DNA of 64,000 bases. It comes from Clostridium_AD sp050717535 (GTDB lineage Bacteria > Bacillota > Clostridia > Clostridiales > Clostridiaceae). This document shows, one piece after another, positions 26,670 to 35,908 of the stretch. The stretch's first letter is position 1. Every line of letters starts with the position of its first letter. The notes beneath the pieces were generated by a model, which was not told the origin of the DNA, did no database searches, and saw nothing but the letters and a program-made list of their open reading frames with translations. The translations under genes and the position numbers were made by a program. Where the stretch lies: NCBI RefSeq assembly GCF_050717535.1, contig NZ_JBOITM010000028.1:143335-207334 (forward strand), in the 5' to 3' direction.

Positions 26670-27995
26670 ATGAATGAAATACTTAAGTACTATATAGAAA
26701 CATGGGGTTGTCAAATGAATGACGAGGATTCAGAAAAATTATCCGGTATGTTAATAAATATGGGATATAAGAAAACTGCGGATAAAGAAGCAGCTGACAT
26801 AATTATTTTTAATACTTGTTGTGTTAGAGAGAATGCCGAGCAAAAGGCAGATGGAAATATAGGTGCTTTAAAGACTATGAAAAAGGAGAATCCAAACCTT
26901 ATAATAGCAGTAACTGGATGTATGATGCAGCAAGAAGGTATGGCAAAACATATAATCACTAAGTTCCCATTTGTAGATATTATTATTGGAACACATAATA
27001 CTTATAAGTTTCCGGAGTACTTAAGAAGAGTACAAGGCGGTGAAACACCAATTGTAGAAATTTGGGATAAGGAAGAAGATATCGTAGAAGGACTTCCAAT
27101 AGATAGGGAAAGTAGTATAAAAGGATTTGTTACTATTATGTATGGGTGCAATAATTTTTGTACTTATTGTATAGTTCCTTATGTAAGAGGAAGAGAGAGA
27201 AGTAGAAATCCAGAAGATATTATAAGTGAAATAGAAGATATGATTGTGAAAGGTTACAAAGAAATAACTCTACTTGGTCAAAATGTTAATTCTTATGGCA
27301 CGGGGCTAGAACCTAAAATAAATTTTGCACAGCTTCTTAGAAAAATTAACAAAATTGAGAATTTAGAGAGAGTAAGATTTATGACATCTCATCCCAAGGA
27401 TTTAACCCAAGAGGTAATAGATGTTATTGCTGAATCAGATAAGCTCTGCGAACAAGTTCATTTGCCGGCGCAATCAGGTTCAAGTGCAGTTTTAAAAAAA
27501 ATGAATAGACATTATGATAGGAAGCAATATATGGATTTAGTTAAAAGCATTAGAGAGGCAATACCCAATGTGGGGTTAAGTACAGATATTATAGTTGGGT
27601 TTCCAGGAGAAACGGATGAGGATTTTGAAGAGACCTTAAGTTTAATGGAAGAGGTAAAATATGATTCAGCATATATGTATCTTTATTCTAAAAGAAAAGG
27701 AACTCCTGCTGATGAAATGAGTGGCCAAATACCAGAGGATGTTAAGCATGAAAGATTTAATAGATTAATGGAAGTTGTTAATAGAAATTCTGCAGAAAAA
27801 AATAAAGAATACGTAGGAAAAATTGTAGAGGTGCTAGTTGAAGGTTATAGTAAAAATGATAAAAGTAAATTAACTGGTAGGACTAGAACTGGAAAATTAG
27901 TTAATTTTGAAGGTAATTATAAGGCTATTGGAGATCTAGTATCAGTTCAAATAACCGATGCACGCTCATTTTCACTTAATGGTGAAGAAATTTAA
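26670..27995 (+). CDS. miaB: tRNA-2-methylthio-N6-dimethylallyladenosine synthase
   Basis: Radical-SAM methylthiotransferase that converts i6A37 to ms2i6A37 in tRNAs. It has the N-terminal UPF0004 domain with three cluster cysteines (ETWGCQMND, NTCCVRENA, AVTGCMMQQ). The radical-SAM motif is CNNFCTYCIVPYVRGRERSR, and the TRAM domain sits at the C terminus (from about residue 380, GKIVEVLVEGYSKND). The 441-residue length is normal. AAGGAG precedes the ATG. It heads the miaB-mutS-mutL-miaA-hfq unit, placing the two enzymes that act in turn on A37 (MiaA then MiaB) in one operon. Confidence 0.96.
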   Translation: MNEILKYYIETWGCQMNDEDSEKLSGMLINMGYKKTADKEAADIIIFNTCCVRENAEQKADGNIGALKTMKKENPNLIIAVTGCMMQQEGMAKHIITKFPFVDIIIGTHNTYKFPEYLRRVQGGETPIVEIWDKEEDIVEGLPIDRESSIKGFVTIMYGCNNFCTYCIVPYVRGRERSRNPEDIISEIEDMIVKGYKEITLLGQNVNSYGTGLEPKINFAQLLRKINKIENLERVRFMTSHPKDLTQEVIDVIAESDKLCEQVHLPAQSGSSAVLKKMNRHYDRKQYMDLVKSIREAIPNVGLSTDIIVGFPGETDEDFEETLSLMEEVKYDSAYMYLYSKRKGTPADEMSGQIPEDVKHERFNRLMEVVNRNSAEKNKEYVGKIVEVLVEGYSKNDKSKLTGRTRTGKLVNFEGNYKAIGDLVSVQITDARSFSLNGEEI

Positions 27996-28001
27996 GGTGC
28001 A

Positions 28002-30725
28002 ATGACAAGCAAGGGGGCAACACAATTGGCATTAACTCCAATGATGATACAATATTTTGAAATAAAAGAAACCTGTAAGGATTGTATAATGTTTTTTAGA
28101 TTAGGGGACTTTTATGAAATGTTTTTTACAGATGCACAGGTTGCAGCAAAAGAATTAGAACTGGTCCTTACAGGACGTGACTGTGGACTGGAAAAAAAAG
28201 CACCTATGTGTGGGATTCCTCACCACGCAGCTAACGCCTATATAGGTAGGCTAATAGCAAAAGGATATAAGGTTGCTATATGTGAACAAGTAGAAGATCC
28301 AGCACTTGCAAAGGGCATAGTTAAAAGAGATATTATTAAAATAATTACGCCAGGTACTTATACTGATTCTGGGTTTTTAGAAGAAAGTAAAAACAATTAT
28401 GTTATGAGCATTTACGTTGATAAAAAAGATGATTTTTGTGGATTGTGTTTTTGCGATGTATCAACTGGTGAATTTAGTTGCACAGACACTAGACTTAATC
28501 TTGTTAACATATTAGATGAAATATCAAAGTTTAGTCCAAAAGAAATTATAGTATCAGAAGATATATCTTTTGAGATGCTAGGCGCCATAAAAGAAAGATT
28601 TAATGTGTCTTATTCCTCTTACCCAAATGATTTTTTTATTATGAAAGATGATACACTATTAAAAAAACAGTTTCATAATTATTCGGAAATAATATTGTCG
28701 CAAACCTTACTTAGAAGTATAGCAGGACTTCTTAGTTATATTATAGACACACAAAAAAATTCGCTTTCTCACATAGATACTATAGAATATTATGATATTT
28801 TAGATTATGTAAGTTTAGATGCAAATTCTAGGAGAAACTTAGAGCTTACGGAAACTTTAAGGGATAAAACTAAGAAAGGTTCACTCCTTTGGGTATTAGA
28901 TAGAACGAATACTGCTATGGGAGCTAGAAGACTTCGTAAATGGTTAGATCAACCTCTAATAAACAAAAGTTTAATAGAAGAAAGATTAGAGGCTGTAGAA
29001 GAACTGAAAAATAATATATCCGCTCACGAAGATTTAAAAGATGTGCTAACGGATATATATGATATAGAGAGACTTGTAGGAAAAATTTCTTCGAAAAATG
29101 TTAATGCGAAGGAATTAATATCTCTTAAAAATTCTATAGAAAAGATACCAAAGCTTAAATCCATTTTATCAGGGCTTAATAGTAAATTAATGAGAAAAAT
29201 ATATTTAGAATTAGATGACTTAAAAGATATATATGATACCTTAGATAAGTCTATTATCGAAAGCCCAGCTATTTCTATTAAAGAAGGAAATATTATTAAA
29301 GCAGGGCTAAATAGTGAAATAGATGAGCTAAGGCTAGCTAAGGCTCATGGCAAAGAGTGGATTGCTACATTAGAAAATGATGAGAAGAGTATAACTGGTA
29401 TAAGATCTTTAAAAGTAGGATATAACAGGGTATTTGGTTATTATATAGAAATAACCAAAGCAAATATTGCGTTAATTCCTGAGGGAAGGTATATAAGAAA
29501 ACAAACACTATCTAACGCAGAAAGATATATTACTCCTGAACTTAAGGAAATGGAAGAAAAGATTTTAGGAGCAGAAGAAAAATTAGTAAATATCGAATAT
29601 GAGGTATTTACTGGCATAAGAGAAGATATTGAAAAGCATGTAGAAAGAATGAAAAATACTGCTAAGTTAATATCTGAAATTGATTGTTTGAGTTCCTTAA
29701 GTACAATAGCTATTGAAAATAATTATGTGAGGCCTGAAATAAATACAAAGGGCATTTTTAATATTAAAGGTGGTCGGCATCCTGTAGTTGAAAAAATGAT
29801 GCCTTCTAATACTTTTATTGAAAATGACACATATATGGATACAATAGATAATCAACTATTATTAATAACTGGGCCTAATATGGCTGGTAAATCCACCTAT
29901 ATGCGCCAAGTGGCACTAATAACTATAATGGCTCAAATAGGAAGTTTTGTTCCTTGTACATCTTCAGATATATCTATCTGTGATAAGATTTTTACGAGAA
30001 TAGGAGCTTCAGATGATCTTGCTGCTGGTAAAAGTACATTTATGGTTGAAATGTGGGAAGTATCTAATATATTACAAAATGCAACAAATAAAAGTCTAGT
30101 TTTACTTGATGAGGTAGGCAGAGGTACAAGTACTTATGATGGACTAAGTATTGCTTGGTCAGTAATTGAGTATATTTGCAAGAATCCTAATTTAAGGAGT
30201 AAAACCTTATTTGCCACCCATTATCATGAGTTAACAAAACTTGAGGGTATGATTGAGGGAGTTAAAAATTATTCAGTAGCTGTAAAAAAAATTCAAAATG
30301 AAATTGTATTTATAAGAAAAATTGTTCCAGGTGGAGCTGATAAATCTTATGGAATAGAGGTTGCAAAGCTGGCAGGTCTTCCAAAGGAAGTAATAAGCAG
30401 AGCTAATGAGATTTTAGAGGTACTAGAGAATTTCAATAATACAACAGAAATTGACTTAATACACGAGCAAACTTCAAAGAAGAATCAATCAAATAAAATT
30501 AATGATAAAAGTGCTAAGAAGGATAATGGTAATGATGCTATAAAAGAGGTAGCTGTAACTTATGAACCTAAAATAGTTAAAGATGAAGCTGTTCAAATTA
30601 GTTTTACGGACATAGAAAAGGATAATCTTTTAAAGGAAATTAAAGATATAAATATCCTTAATCTTACACCTATGGACGGGTTTAATAAATTATATGATCT
30701 AGTTAAAAGAGCAAAGTTGCTATAA
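28002..30725 (+). CDS. mutS: DNA mismatch repair ATPase MutS
   Basis: Recognises mismatches and small loops and recruits MutL. The N-terminal mismatch-binding domain has the Phe-X-Glu wedge in FFRLGDFYEMFF. The core and clamp domains follow, then the ATPase domain with Walker A TGPNMAGKSTYMRQ, the DDLAAGKSTFMVEM signature and Walker B LLDEVGRGTSTYDG. At 907 residues it is slightly long, owing to a Lys/Asn-rich linker near residue 825 before the C-terminal dimerisation helices. AAGGTG precedes the ATG, six bases after miaB; an operon is clear. Confidence 0.97.
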   Translation: MTSKGATQLALTPMMIQYFEIKETCKDCIMFFRLGDFYEMFFTDAQVAAKELELVLTGRDCGLEKKAPMCGIPHHAANAYIGRLIAKGYKVAICEQVEDPALAKGIVKRDIIKIITPGTYTDSGFLEESKNNYVMSIYVDKKDDFCGLCFCDVSTGEFSCTDTRLNLVNILDEISKFSPKEIIVSEDISFEMLGAIKERFNVSYSSYPNDFFIMKDDTLLKKQFHNYSEIILSQTLLRSIAGLLSYIIDTQKNSLSHIDTIEYYDILDYVSLDANSRRNLELTETLRDKTKKGSLLWVLDRTNTAMGARRLRKWLDQPLINKSLIEERLEAVEELKNNISAHEDLKDVLTDIYDIERLVGKISSKNVNAKELISLKNSIEKIPKLKSILSGLNSKLMRKIYLELDDLKDIYDTLDKSIIESPAISIKEGNIIKAGLNSEIDELRLAKAHGKEWIATLENDEKSITGIRSLKVGYNRVFGYYIEITKANIALIPEGRYIRKQTLSNAERYITPELKEMEEKILGAEEKLVNIEYEVFTGIREDIEKHVERMKNTAKLISEIDCLSSLSTIAIENNYVRPEINTKGIFNIKGGRHPVVEKMMPSNTFIENDTYMDTIDNQLLLITGPNMAGKSTYMRQVALITIMAQIGSFVPCTSSDISICDKIFTRIGASDDLAAGKSTFMVEMWEVSNILQNATNKSLVLLDEVGRGTSTYDGLSIAWSVIEYICKNPNLRSKTLFATHYHELTKLEGMIEGVKNYSVAVKKIQNEIVFIRKIVPGGADKSYGIEVAKLAGLPKEVISRANEILEVLENFNNTTEIDLIHEQTSKKNQSNKINDKSAKKDNGNDAIKEVAVTYEPKIVKDEAVQISFTDIEKDNLLKEIKDINILNLTPMDGFNKLYDLVKRAKLL

Positions 30726-30749
30726 AAATAGCAAAGGATGTGATTTATT

Positions 30750-32693
30750 ATGAGAATTAACATATTAGAAGTTGAAACTTCCAATAAAATTGCTGCAGGT
30801 GAGGTGGTTGAAAGACCCTCATCAGTAGTAAAGGAGTTAGTGGAAAATAGCATAGATGCAGGTGCTAAAAATATTATTGTGGAAATTTTTGATGGTGGTC
30901 AGACAAATATAAAAGTAATTGATGATGGCTGTGGAATACATATAGATGATATAGAAAAGGCTTTTTTGCCACATGCTACCAGTAAAATAAAATATGTTGA
31001 GGATATCTATAATATACACACCCTAGGATTTAGAGGAGAAGCGCTGCCAAGTATTGCTTCTGTATCTCGGACGCTATTAAGTAGTAGAACTAAAGAGTCT
31101 TCTTCAGGTAAAGAAATATCTCAAAGTGCAGGGGACGTACTTTATGTAAAAGAAATAGGATGTAATATAGGTACAACTATAGAAGTTAAGGATTTGTTTT
31201 TTAATGTTCCCGCAAGACAAAAATTTTTAAAATCACCCCAAAGAGAGGCAGCCTTAATATCAGATATTGTGGGCAGGCTTGCATTAGCTAACAATGATAT
31301 ATCTTTTAAACTAATGAGTAATGAAAAAAAAGTCCTATCAACATATAGCTCCACAAATCTTTGTGATACCATTAGATATATATATGGTAAAGAGGTTGTA
31401 GAGAATATTACAGGTTTTGAAAAATTGGGCGATATAATGTCTGTTCATGGATACGTTGGTAATGCAGTAATAAGTAGAGGAAGTAGAAATAGGCAAAGTA
31501 TTTTTGTTAATAAAAGATATGTTAAAAGTAGTCTAATTACTGCAGCAGTAGAAAATGCATTTAAATCTTTTTTGACTATTAATAAATTTCCTTTTTTTGT
31601 AATATATTTAGACATTTTTCCTGAATATATAGATGTAAATGTTCACCCACAAAAAACTGAAATTAAGTTTCAAGAGGATAAAGATGTATTTAAGTTTGTT
31701 TTTGGTGCAGTTCACACAGCGATTGGTGACAGTTTAAGAGAAAATTTCACTGTAGAGGAAGAAAAAGAAAATAATGAAAATTACAGTGGTGAAGAAGTTG
31801 AAAAAAATACTTTAAAAAAAGATATTTATGATTTTAATAGAATAGTCGTAGATGAAAAAGTAAAAAAAGAGTTAGAGAAAAGTGTTCAAATTCCATTAGA
31901 TTTCAATTATAAGAGATTAAACAGTGAAACAGATAATTCTATGAAATTGCGGTATACAAATTCTAATGGACCAATAGTTACAAGAGGTCCACAGGGCGAA
32001 TCTACTAATGAATTCGCATATGGAAATTCAATTGAAAATATTAGAGAGAGTAATGGCAACAATTATGATGTGGGTAAAGAAATATCTGCAGATGGGATTT
32101 ATAAAATTTCTAAGTTTCCTGAAATAAGAATTATAGGTCAATTTAACAAAACCTATGTTTTAGGTGAAGCATATAATGAGCTTTACCTAATTGACCAACA
32201 TGCAGCTCATGAAAAAATACTGTTTGAAAAGTATAGAAGTGAGATTATAAAGTCAGAGGTGTTATCCCAAATTTTACTTACACCAACTGTAATTGAACTT
32301 AGTCATGAAGATTACGCGTACTATAATGAAAATGAAGCTGTATTTAAAAATTCTGGGTTTGATATTATTGAATTTGGAGAAAATACAATAAGTATAAGGG
32401 AAGTTCCCATAATACTAGGTAAACCGGATATTAAAAATCTCTTCAATGAGATATTAGATAATTTGAAAAATATGGGCACAGGAAAAACTGAAGAAATTAA
32501 ATATACTCGAATAGCCACAATGGCATGTAAAGCAGCTGTAAAAGCAAATAATCAACTTTCAGAACTAGAAATGAATAAATTAATTAATGATTTAAGATAT
32601 ATAGATGAACCTTTTACTTGTCCACATGGAAGACCCACAATAATAAAAATTACACTAAATGAGTTAGAAAAAAGATTTAAAAGAATACAATAG
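30750..32693 (+). CDS. mutL: DNA mismatch repair protein MutL
   Basis: ATP-dependent matchmaker and, in Gram-positives, latent endonuclease of mismatch repair. The GHKL ATPase domain is intact: AGEVVERPSSVVKELVENSIDAGA, DDGCGI, HATSKI and LGFRGEALPSI. A variable acidic/polar linker occupies about 330-450. The C-terminal domain carries the endonuclease motif DQHAAHEKILFE (Asp-Gln-His-Ala-X2-Glu-X4-Glu) and the CPHGRP metal motif near the end, so nicking activity is expected. It starts 24 bases after mutS. Confidence 0.97.
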   Translation: MRINILEVETSNKIAAGEVVERPSSVVKELVENSIDAGAKNIIVEIFDGGQTNIKVIDDGCGIHIDDIEKAFLPHATSKIKYVEDIYNIHTLGFRGEALPSIASVSRTLLSSRTKESSSGKEISQSAGDVLYVKEIGCNIGTTIEVKDLFFNVPARQKFLKSPQREAALISDIVGRLALANNDISFKLMSNEKKVLSTYSSTNLCDTIRYIYGKEVVENITGFEKLGDIMSVHGYVGNAVISRGSRNRQSIFVNKRYVKSSLITAAVENAFKSFLTINKFPFFVIYLDIFPEYIDVNVHPQKTEIKFQEDKDVFKFVFGAVHTAIGDSLRENFTVEEEKENNENYSGEEVEKNTLKKDIYDFNRIVVDEKVKKELEKSVQIPLDFNYKRLNSETDNSMKLRYTNSNGPIVTRGPQGESTNEFAYGNSIENIRESNGNNYDVGKEISADGIYKISKFPEIRIIGQFNKTYVLGEAYNELYLIDQHAAHEKILFEKYRSEIIKSEVLSQILLTPTVIELSHEDYAYYNENEAVFKNSGFDIIEFGENTISIREVPIILGKPDIKNLFNEILDNLKNMGTGKTEEIKYTRIATMACKAAVKANNQLSELEMNKLINDLRYIDEPFTCPHGRPTIIKITLNELEKRFKRIQ

Positions 32694-32707
32694 AAAAAGG
32701 TGAAAAT

Positions 32708-33646
32708 ATGAAAGATTTATTTATTTTAGCAGGTCCCACAGCTATAGGTAAAACAGAAATCTCTATAAAATTGGCACAAAAATTAAATGGTGAGATTATA
32801 TCAGCGGATTCAATGCAAATATACAAATCTATGGATGTTGGCTCTGCTAAAATTTCATTCGATGAGATGAGGGGAGTACCTCATCATCTAATAGATATAA
32901 TAGGGCCCAGTGAAAATTTTAGTGTGACTGACTTTAAAGAAAGAGCTGAAAGTGCAATTGAAGAAATAACTAATAAAAGTAAACTACCAATGATAATTGG
33001 TGGAACTGGGTTTTATATAAATTCACTAATATATAACTATAGTTTTGCACATACCCATAAAGATGAGAAGTATAGAGATTATCTTACAAAGCTTGCCCAG
33101 ATGCAGGGAAAAGAACATGTACATAGCTTACTTAAGGATATTGATGAACAGTCCTACAATAAATTATATCCTAATGATTTAAAAAGAGTTATTAGAGCTT
33201 TAGAAGTATATAAAGTTAGTGGTAAACCTATGAGTGATTTTGCATCGCAGCAAAATGTCTTAGATATTCCTTATAATGTACACTATTTTGTGCTAAATAT
33301 GGACAGACAAAAATTATATGCAAGGATTAATTCTCGGGTAGATATAATGATGAAGAAAAATTTAATCAATGAAGTTATAAAATTAAAAGAAATGGGCTAT
33401 AATGCAGATATGCAATCAATGAAGGGTATAGGTTATAAAGAAATACTTTACTATTTAAACCATGAAATATCCTTAAATGAGGCTATAGAAATGATCAAAC
33501 AAGGAAGTAGAAATTATGCCAAAAGACAGCTTACTTGGTTTAGAAAAGATCCAAGAGTAAATTGGATTAATAAAGATGATTTCAAAAGTGATGATGAAAT
33601 TGTAGAATATATTGCCAGTCAGTTATATTCTATGAGAAAATTATAA
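32708..33646 (+). CDS. miaA: tRNA dimethylallyltransferase
   Basis: Transfers a dimethylallyl group from DMAPP to A37 of tRNAs reading UNN codons, giving the substrate of MiaB. The P-loop is AGPTAIGKTE (residues about 8-17); then SADSMQIYKSMDVGSAK, GVPHHLIDI, IGGTGFYINSL and LKRVIRALEVYKVSGKP follow as in the family. The C-terminal SRNYAKRQLTWFR contacts the tRNA. The 312-residue length is normal. AAAAGGTG precedes the ATG, 14 bases after mutL. Confidence 0.97.
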   Translation: MKDLFILAGPTAIGKTEISIKLAQKLNGEIISADSMQIYKSMDVGSAKISFDEMRGVPHHLIDIIGPSENFSVTDFKERAESAIEEITNKSKLPMIIGGTGFYINSLIYNYSFAHTHKDEKYRDYLTKLAQMQGKEHVHSLLKDIDEQSYNKLYPNDLKRVIRALEVYKVSGKPMSDFASQQNVLDIPYNVHYFVLNMDRQKLYARINSRVDIMMKKNLINEVIKLKEMGYNADMQSMKGIGYKEILYYLNHEISLNEAIEMIKQGSRNYAKRQLTWFRKDPRVNWINKDDFKSDDEIVEYIASQLYSMRKL

Positions 33647-33727
33647 TTTACTATATTTGATAAAATTAAAAGGATTTTCAGGATATTTATAGAATATTCT
33701 AAAAATACATATTGTGGAGGTGAATCT

Positions 33728-33976
33728 ATGAATAAATCTACGAATAATTTACAGGATATAGTCTTGAACGGAGCAAGGAAAAATAAAATTCCAGTTACCT
33801 TATATTTGACAAATGGTTTTCAACTGAAAGGAAATGTAACTGGGTTTGATAGTTTTACGGTGATTTTAAATTGTGATGGAAAACAAATGATGATATATAA
33901 ACATGCGATTTCTACCATAACTCCATTAAAACCAATAGCATTTAATGACATTTCAGAAGAAAGTCCACTGCCTTAA
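33728..33976 (+). CDS. hfq: RNA chaperone Hfq
   Basis: Sm-like RNA chaperone forming hexamers, which helps small RNAs meet their targets. The Sm1 motif is IPVTLYLTNGFQLKGNVTGFDSFTVIL and the Sm2 motif is the family's YKHAISTI (residues about 58-65). The 82-residue length is typical of Gram-positive Hfq, with a short C-terminal tail (SEESPLP). GGAGGTG precedes the ATG. It is the last gene of the miaB-mutS-mutL-miaA-hfq operon and is followed by a strong terminator. Confidence 0.97.
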   Translation: MNKSTNNLQDIVLNGARKNKIPVTLYLTNGFQLKGNVTGFDSFTVILNCDGKQMMIYKHAISTITPLKPIAFNDISEESPLP

Positions 33977-34000
33977 TAAGTGGGAATATAAAGATTAAGC

Positions 34001-34050
34001 CATAAGAGATAATGCACCCTTGAATTTTCAAGGGTGCATTATCTTATGTT
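34001..34050 (+). terminator. Terminator after hfq
   Basis: Very stable hairpin gataatgcacccttgaa/ttcaagggtgcattatc, extended on both sides (cataag/cttatg), with a T-rich 3' flank. Confidence 0.9.
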
Positions 34051-34150
34051 TTCAGTTAATAACAATGAAAACTATTTGCAATTTATGATATATCAAATAA
34101 TTTCAAATTATGGTATAATAAGTTAAAAAAGATTTGGTAGGGGGAAGCAA

Positions 34151-34303
34151 ATGAAATTACTTTGCAAATGTGGTAATGTTGAAGATATAATTACAGATAA
34201 GTTGATTGAAAGATATGAATTTAAAATTATTGATGATGGTACTTTAATTTTAGTCTGTAAGAAGTGTAAGGAAGTAGTATTTATAAAATTAAAGAATAGT
34301 TAG
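34151..34303 (+). CDS. Small zinc-ribbon-like protein of 50 residues
   Basis: A short ORF with a strong Shine-Dalgarno (TAGGGGGA) before ATG 34151 and its own terminator just after the stop. The product has two cysteine pairs, CKC (5 and 7) and CKKC (36 and 39), arranged as a small zinc ribbon: MKLLCKCGNVEDI, a charged middle, then LILVCKKCKEVVF. The function is unknown. Similar tiny Cys-pair proteins are common in clostridia, and the metal site is inferred from spacing only. It is not part of the hfq unit, because the hfq terminator lies between them. Confidence 0.7.
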   Translation: MKLLCKCGNVEDIITDKLIERYEFKIIDDGTLILVCKKCKEVVFIKLKNS

Positions 34304-34305
34304 TG

Positions 34306-34338
34306 AAGCTCTGGGGGCAATCTCAGGGCTTTATTTTT
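34306..34338 (+). terminator. Terminator after the 50-residue zinc-ribbon gene
   Basis: Hairpin aagctctg/cagggctt (34306-34313, 34324-34331), followed by a T-rich run. Confidence 0.65.
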
Positions 34339-34385
34339 GGAAAACAGTAAAATAAATTAATATTTATAAATTATAATAAACATAG

Positions 34386-34411
34386 TGAACTTTTTAGTGA
34401 AAGTTTCCGTT
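34386..34411 (+). promoter_or_regulatory. Possible ECF-sigma (SigY-like) autoregulated promoter
   Basis: TGAACT (34386-34391), 16 bases, then CGTT (34408-34411). This resembles the TGAAC / CGTC pair used by ECF sigma factors such as B. subtilis SigY. It lies about 25 bases before the ECF sigma gene start. Confidence 0.45.
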
Positions 34412-34436
34412 ATAGGATTGCTAGGGGTGATTATCA

Positions 34437-34967
34437 TTGGATGAACTAGAGCTTATTAATAAAGCTAAAGATGGAAATAAAAGCGCATTAAATTCGCTTT
34501 TAGTAGACAATATTAATATTTTAAAAGGCTATACTATTAAAATGGTAGGAGATCCACATTTAGCACAAGATATTATACAGGATGCGCTACTTAAAGCCGT
34601 TCTAAATATAAATAAATTTGAGCCTAGAGCAAAATTTTCTACTTGGTTAATAAAAATAGCCACTAATGTTTACCGGGATTATTTAAGAAAGAATAAATCA
34701 TATGAGTTAATAGAGGAAGGTTTAGTTGATAAGGGTAAACAAGTAGAGGATATTGTAATATCAAATTATGAACATCAAGAAATAATAAAAATAATTTTAA
34801 AGTTATCTTATGACAAGAGGGCTGTATTTATTTTAAAACATTATTACGGATACAAATATGAGGAAATATCAGAAATTATGGGCTGTCCCCTTGGAACCGT
34901 TAGGTCAAGGCTCCATAATGCAGTAAAATATATAATAAGTGAAATTGATAGAAAGGAGATTATATAA
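34437..34967 (+). CDS. sigY: ECF RNA polymerase sigma factor, SigY-like
   Basis: Extracytoplasmic-function sigma factor of 176 residues. Region 2 is evident (DPHLAQDIIQDALLKAVLNINKFEPRAKFSTWLIKIATNVYRDYLRK; -10 recognition), and region 4 is a helix-turn-helix at the C terminus (LSYDKRAVFILKHYYGYKYEEISEIM, then GTVRSRLHNAVKYI; -35 recognition). It starts at TTG behind AGGGGTGA. The following genes resemble yxlC and yxlE of the B. subtilis sigY operon, whose products restrain SigY, hence the name. The signal it answers is unknown here. A likely self-recognised promoter lies just upstream. Confidence 0.85.
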   Translation: MDELELINKAKDGNKSALNSLLVDNINILKGYTIKMVGDPHLAQDIIQDALLKAVLNINKFEPRAKFSTWLIKIATNVYRDYLRKNKSYELIEEGLVDKGKQVEDIVISNYEHQEIIKIILKLSYDKRAVFILKHYYGYKYEEISEIMGCPLGTVRSRLHNAVKYIISEIDRKEII

Positions 34968-35375
34968 GTGATGGATGCTGATAAAATTAAAAACTCTATA
35001 ATTGATGAATTTTATAATGAATCACAGGAAAAAGATGGTAAAAATTCAGTGCATAATGAGGGCGATTTAGAATTTAAAAGTAAGCTAAATGTAACAGCTA
35101 AGAAAATGAATGTGCTGAATGATGATATATTTGATTTTGACATAGATACCTTGAGTATAATAGAGCAAGGGGAGTATATAAGAGAAAATAGAAAGAATAA
35201 AAAAGAATTCATTATGTTTATATTGTCCTCCATTATAATTCTTGCTTTATGTACCATAGCTATTCTTAAAATGGGTCCTAAGATACTTATTATTTCACAG
35301 ATTCTTATAGTTACACTAGTCCCTTGGATAATAATACCTGTAATAGCAATTAAAAAAAGGGGAAGTGAAGTTTAG
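34968..35375 (+). CDS. YxlC-like membrane protein, probable anti-sigma factor
   Basis: A 135-residue protein with a soluble acidic N-terminal half (about 1-75, including FDIDTLSIIEQGEYIRENRKNKK) and two transmembrane helices (about 79-97 and 105-127). Size, layout and position directly after a SigY-like sigma gene match YxlC, part of the SigY-restraining membrane complex in B. subtilis. Sequence identity at this length is weak, so the assignment rests mainly on context. It starts at GTG 34968 immediately after the sigma stop codon; ATG 34971 is an alternative with the same GGAG site. Confidence 0.65.
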   Translation: MMDADKIKNSIIDEFYNESQEKDGKNSVHNEGDLEFKSKLNVTAKKMNVLNDDIFDFDIDTLSIIEQGEYIRENRKNKKEFIMFILSSIIILALCTIAILKMGPKILIISQILIVTLVPWIIIPVIAIKKRGSEV

Positions 35376-35587
35376 TGGATTCATCAAATAATTCATTGAT
35401 TATAGTATTAGCCATAGCCATTCCTATAGTATTAATTCAAGGAACTTGGGTATTTTATGACGCAAGACGACGGAAAGAAAAATATTATTGGCTTTGGGGG
35501 ATTTTTGCACTGTTGAATACACCTGGTAATCTACTGATTTATCTATTAGTAACACGAGTAATATTAAAGAATAAAAATAAAAATTAG
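35375..35587 (+). CDS. YxlE-like PLDc_N-domain membrane protein
   Basis: A 70-residue membrane protein with two helices around the signature GTWVFYDARRRKEKYYWLW, then GIFALLNTPGNLLIYLLVTR. This is the PLDc_N (phospholipase D nuclease N-terminal) small-domain family, to which B. subtilis YxlE belongs. In that organism YxlE works with YxlC as a negative regulator of SigY. It starts at GTG behind AAAGGGGAAG and shares one base with the stop of the preceding gene, so the three genes form an operon. Confidence 0.7.
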   Translation: MDSSNNSLIIVLAIAIPIVLIQGTWVFYDARRRKEKYYWLWGIFALLNTPGNLLIYLLVTRVILKNKNKN

Positions 35588-35599
35588 CTGCTAAAAATA

Positions 35600-35716
35600 G
35601 TGGGAAATTTATTTACACTAGAAAATTATTCTTATACTATAGCATTTTCAATTTTGTGTTGCATATTATTTATAATAGCGACTATTTTTAAGATGAATAA
35701 GGTTGAGGTAATATAA
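35600..35716 (+). CDS. Possible 38-residue membrane peptide
   Basis: An ORF directly after the yxlE-like gene, from GTG 35600 to TAA 35716. The product is one hydrophobic helix (about 12-30, YTIAFSILCCILFIIATIF) with a short charged tail (KMNKVEVI). No good Shine-Dalgarno is visible, so translation would depend on coupling to the gene before. It may be a further part of the sigma-factor membrane module or a chance ORF. Confidence 0.3.
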   Translation: MGNLFTLENYSYTIAFSILCCILFIIATIFKMNKVEVI

Positions 35717-35773
35717 ATAGAAATTTCAAACAAAGCACAAACAAGGTTTATTTAATCATGGCTCTATAAAATA

Positions 35774-35802
35774 TTGACAATAATGTAAATATTACTTATA
35801 AT
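35774..35802 (+). promoter_or_regulatory. Strong SigA promoter of the 31-residue basic peptide gene
   Basis: Perfect TTGACA (35774-35779), a 17-base spacer and perfect TATAAT (35797-35802). It gives a leader of about 100 bases before the peptide gene. I recognise no known riboswitch in that leader. Confidence 0.85.
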
Positions 35803-35908
35803 ATTTATATAGCACCTGGTTAATCTAAAGTAGAGCAAAGAAAATACCTATTAATAATTGTTATGTTACCTAAAAGAAAAGGGATATCAAAACAAGGGGG
35901 TATATATT

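Noticed and set aside
35803..35908. A riboswitch in the leader of the basic peptide gene
   Set aside because: The leader shows no conserved core of any riboswitch class I know and no competing terminator before the ORF.
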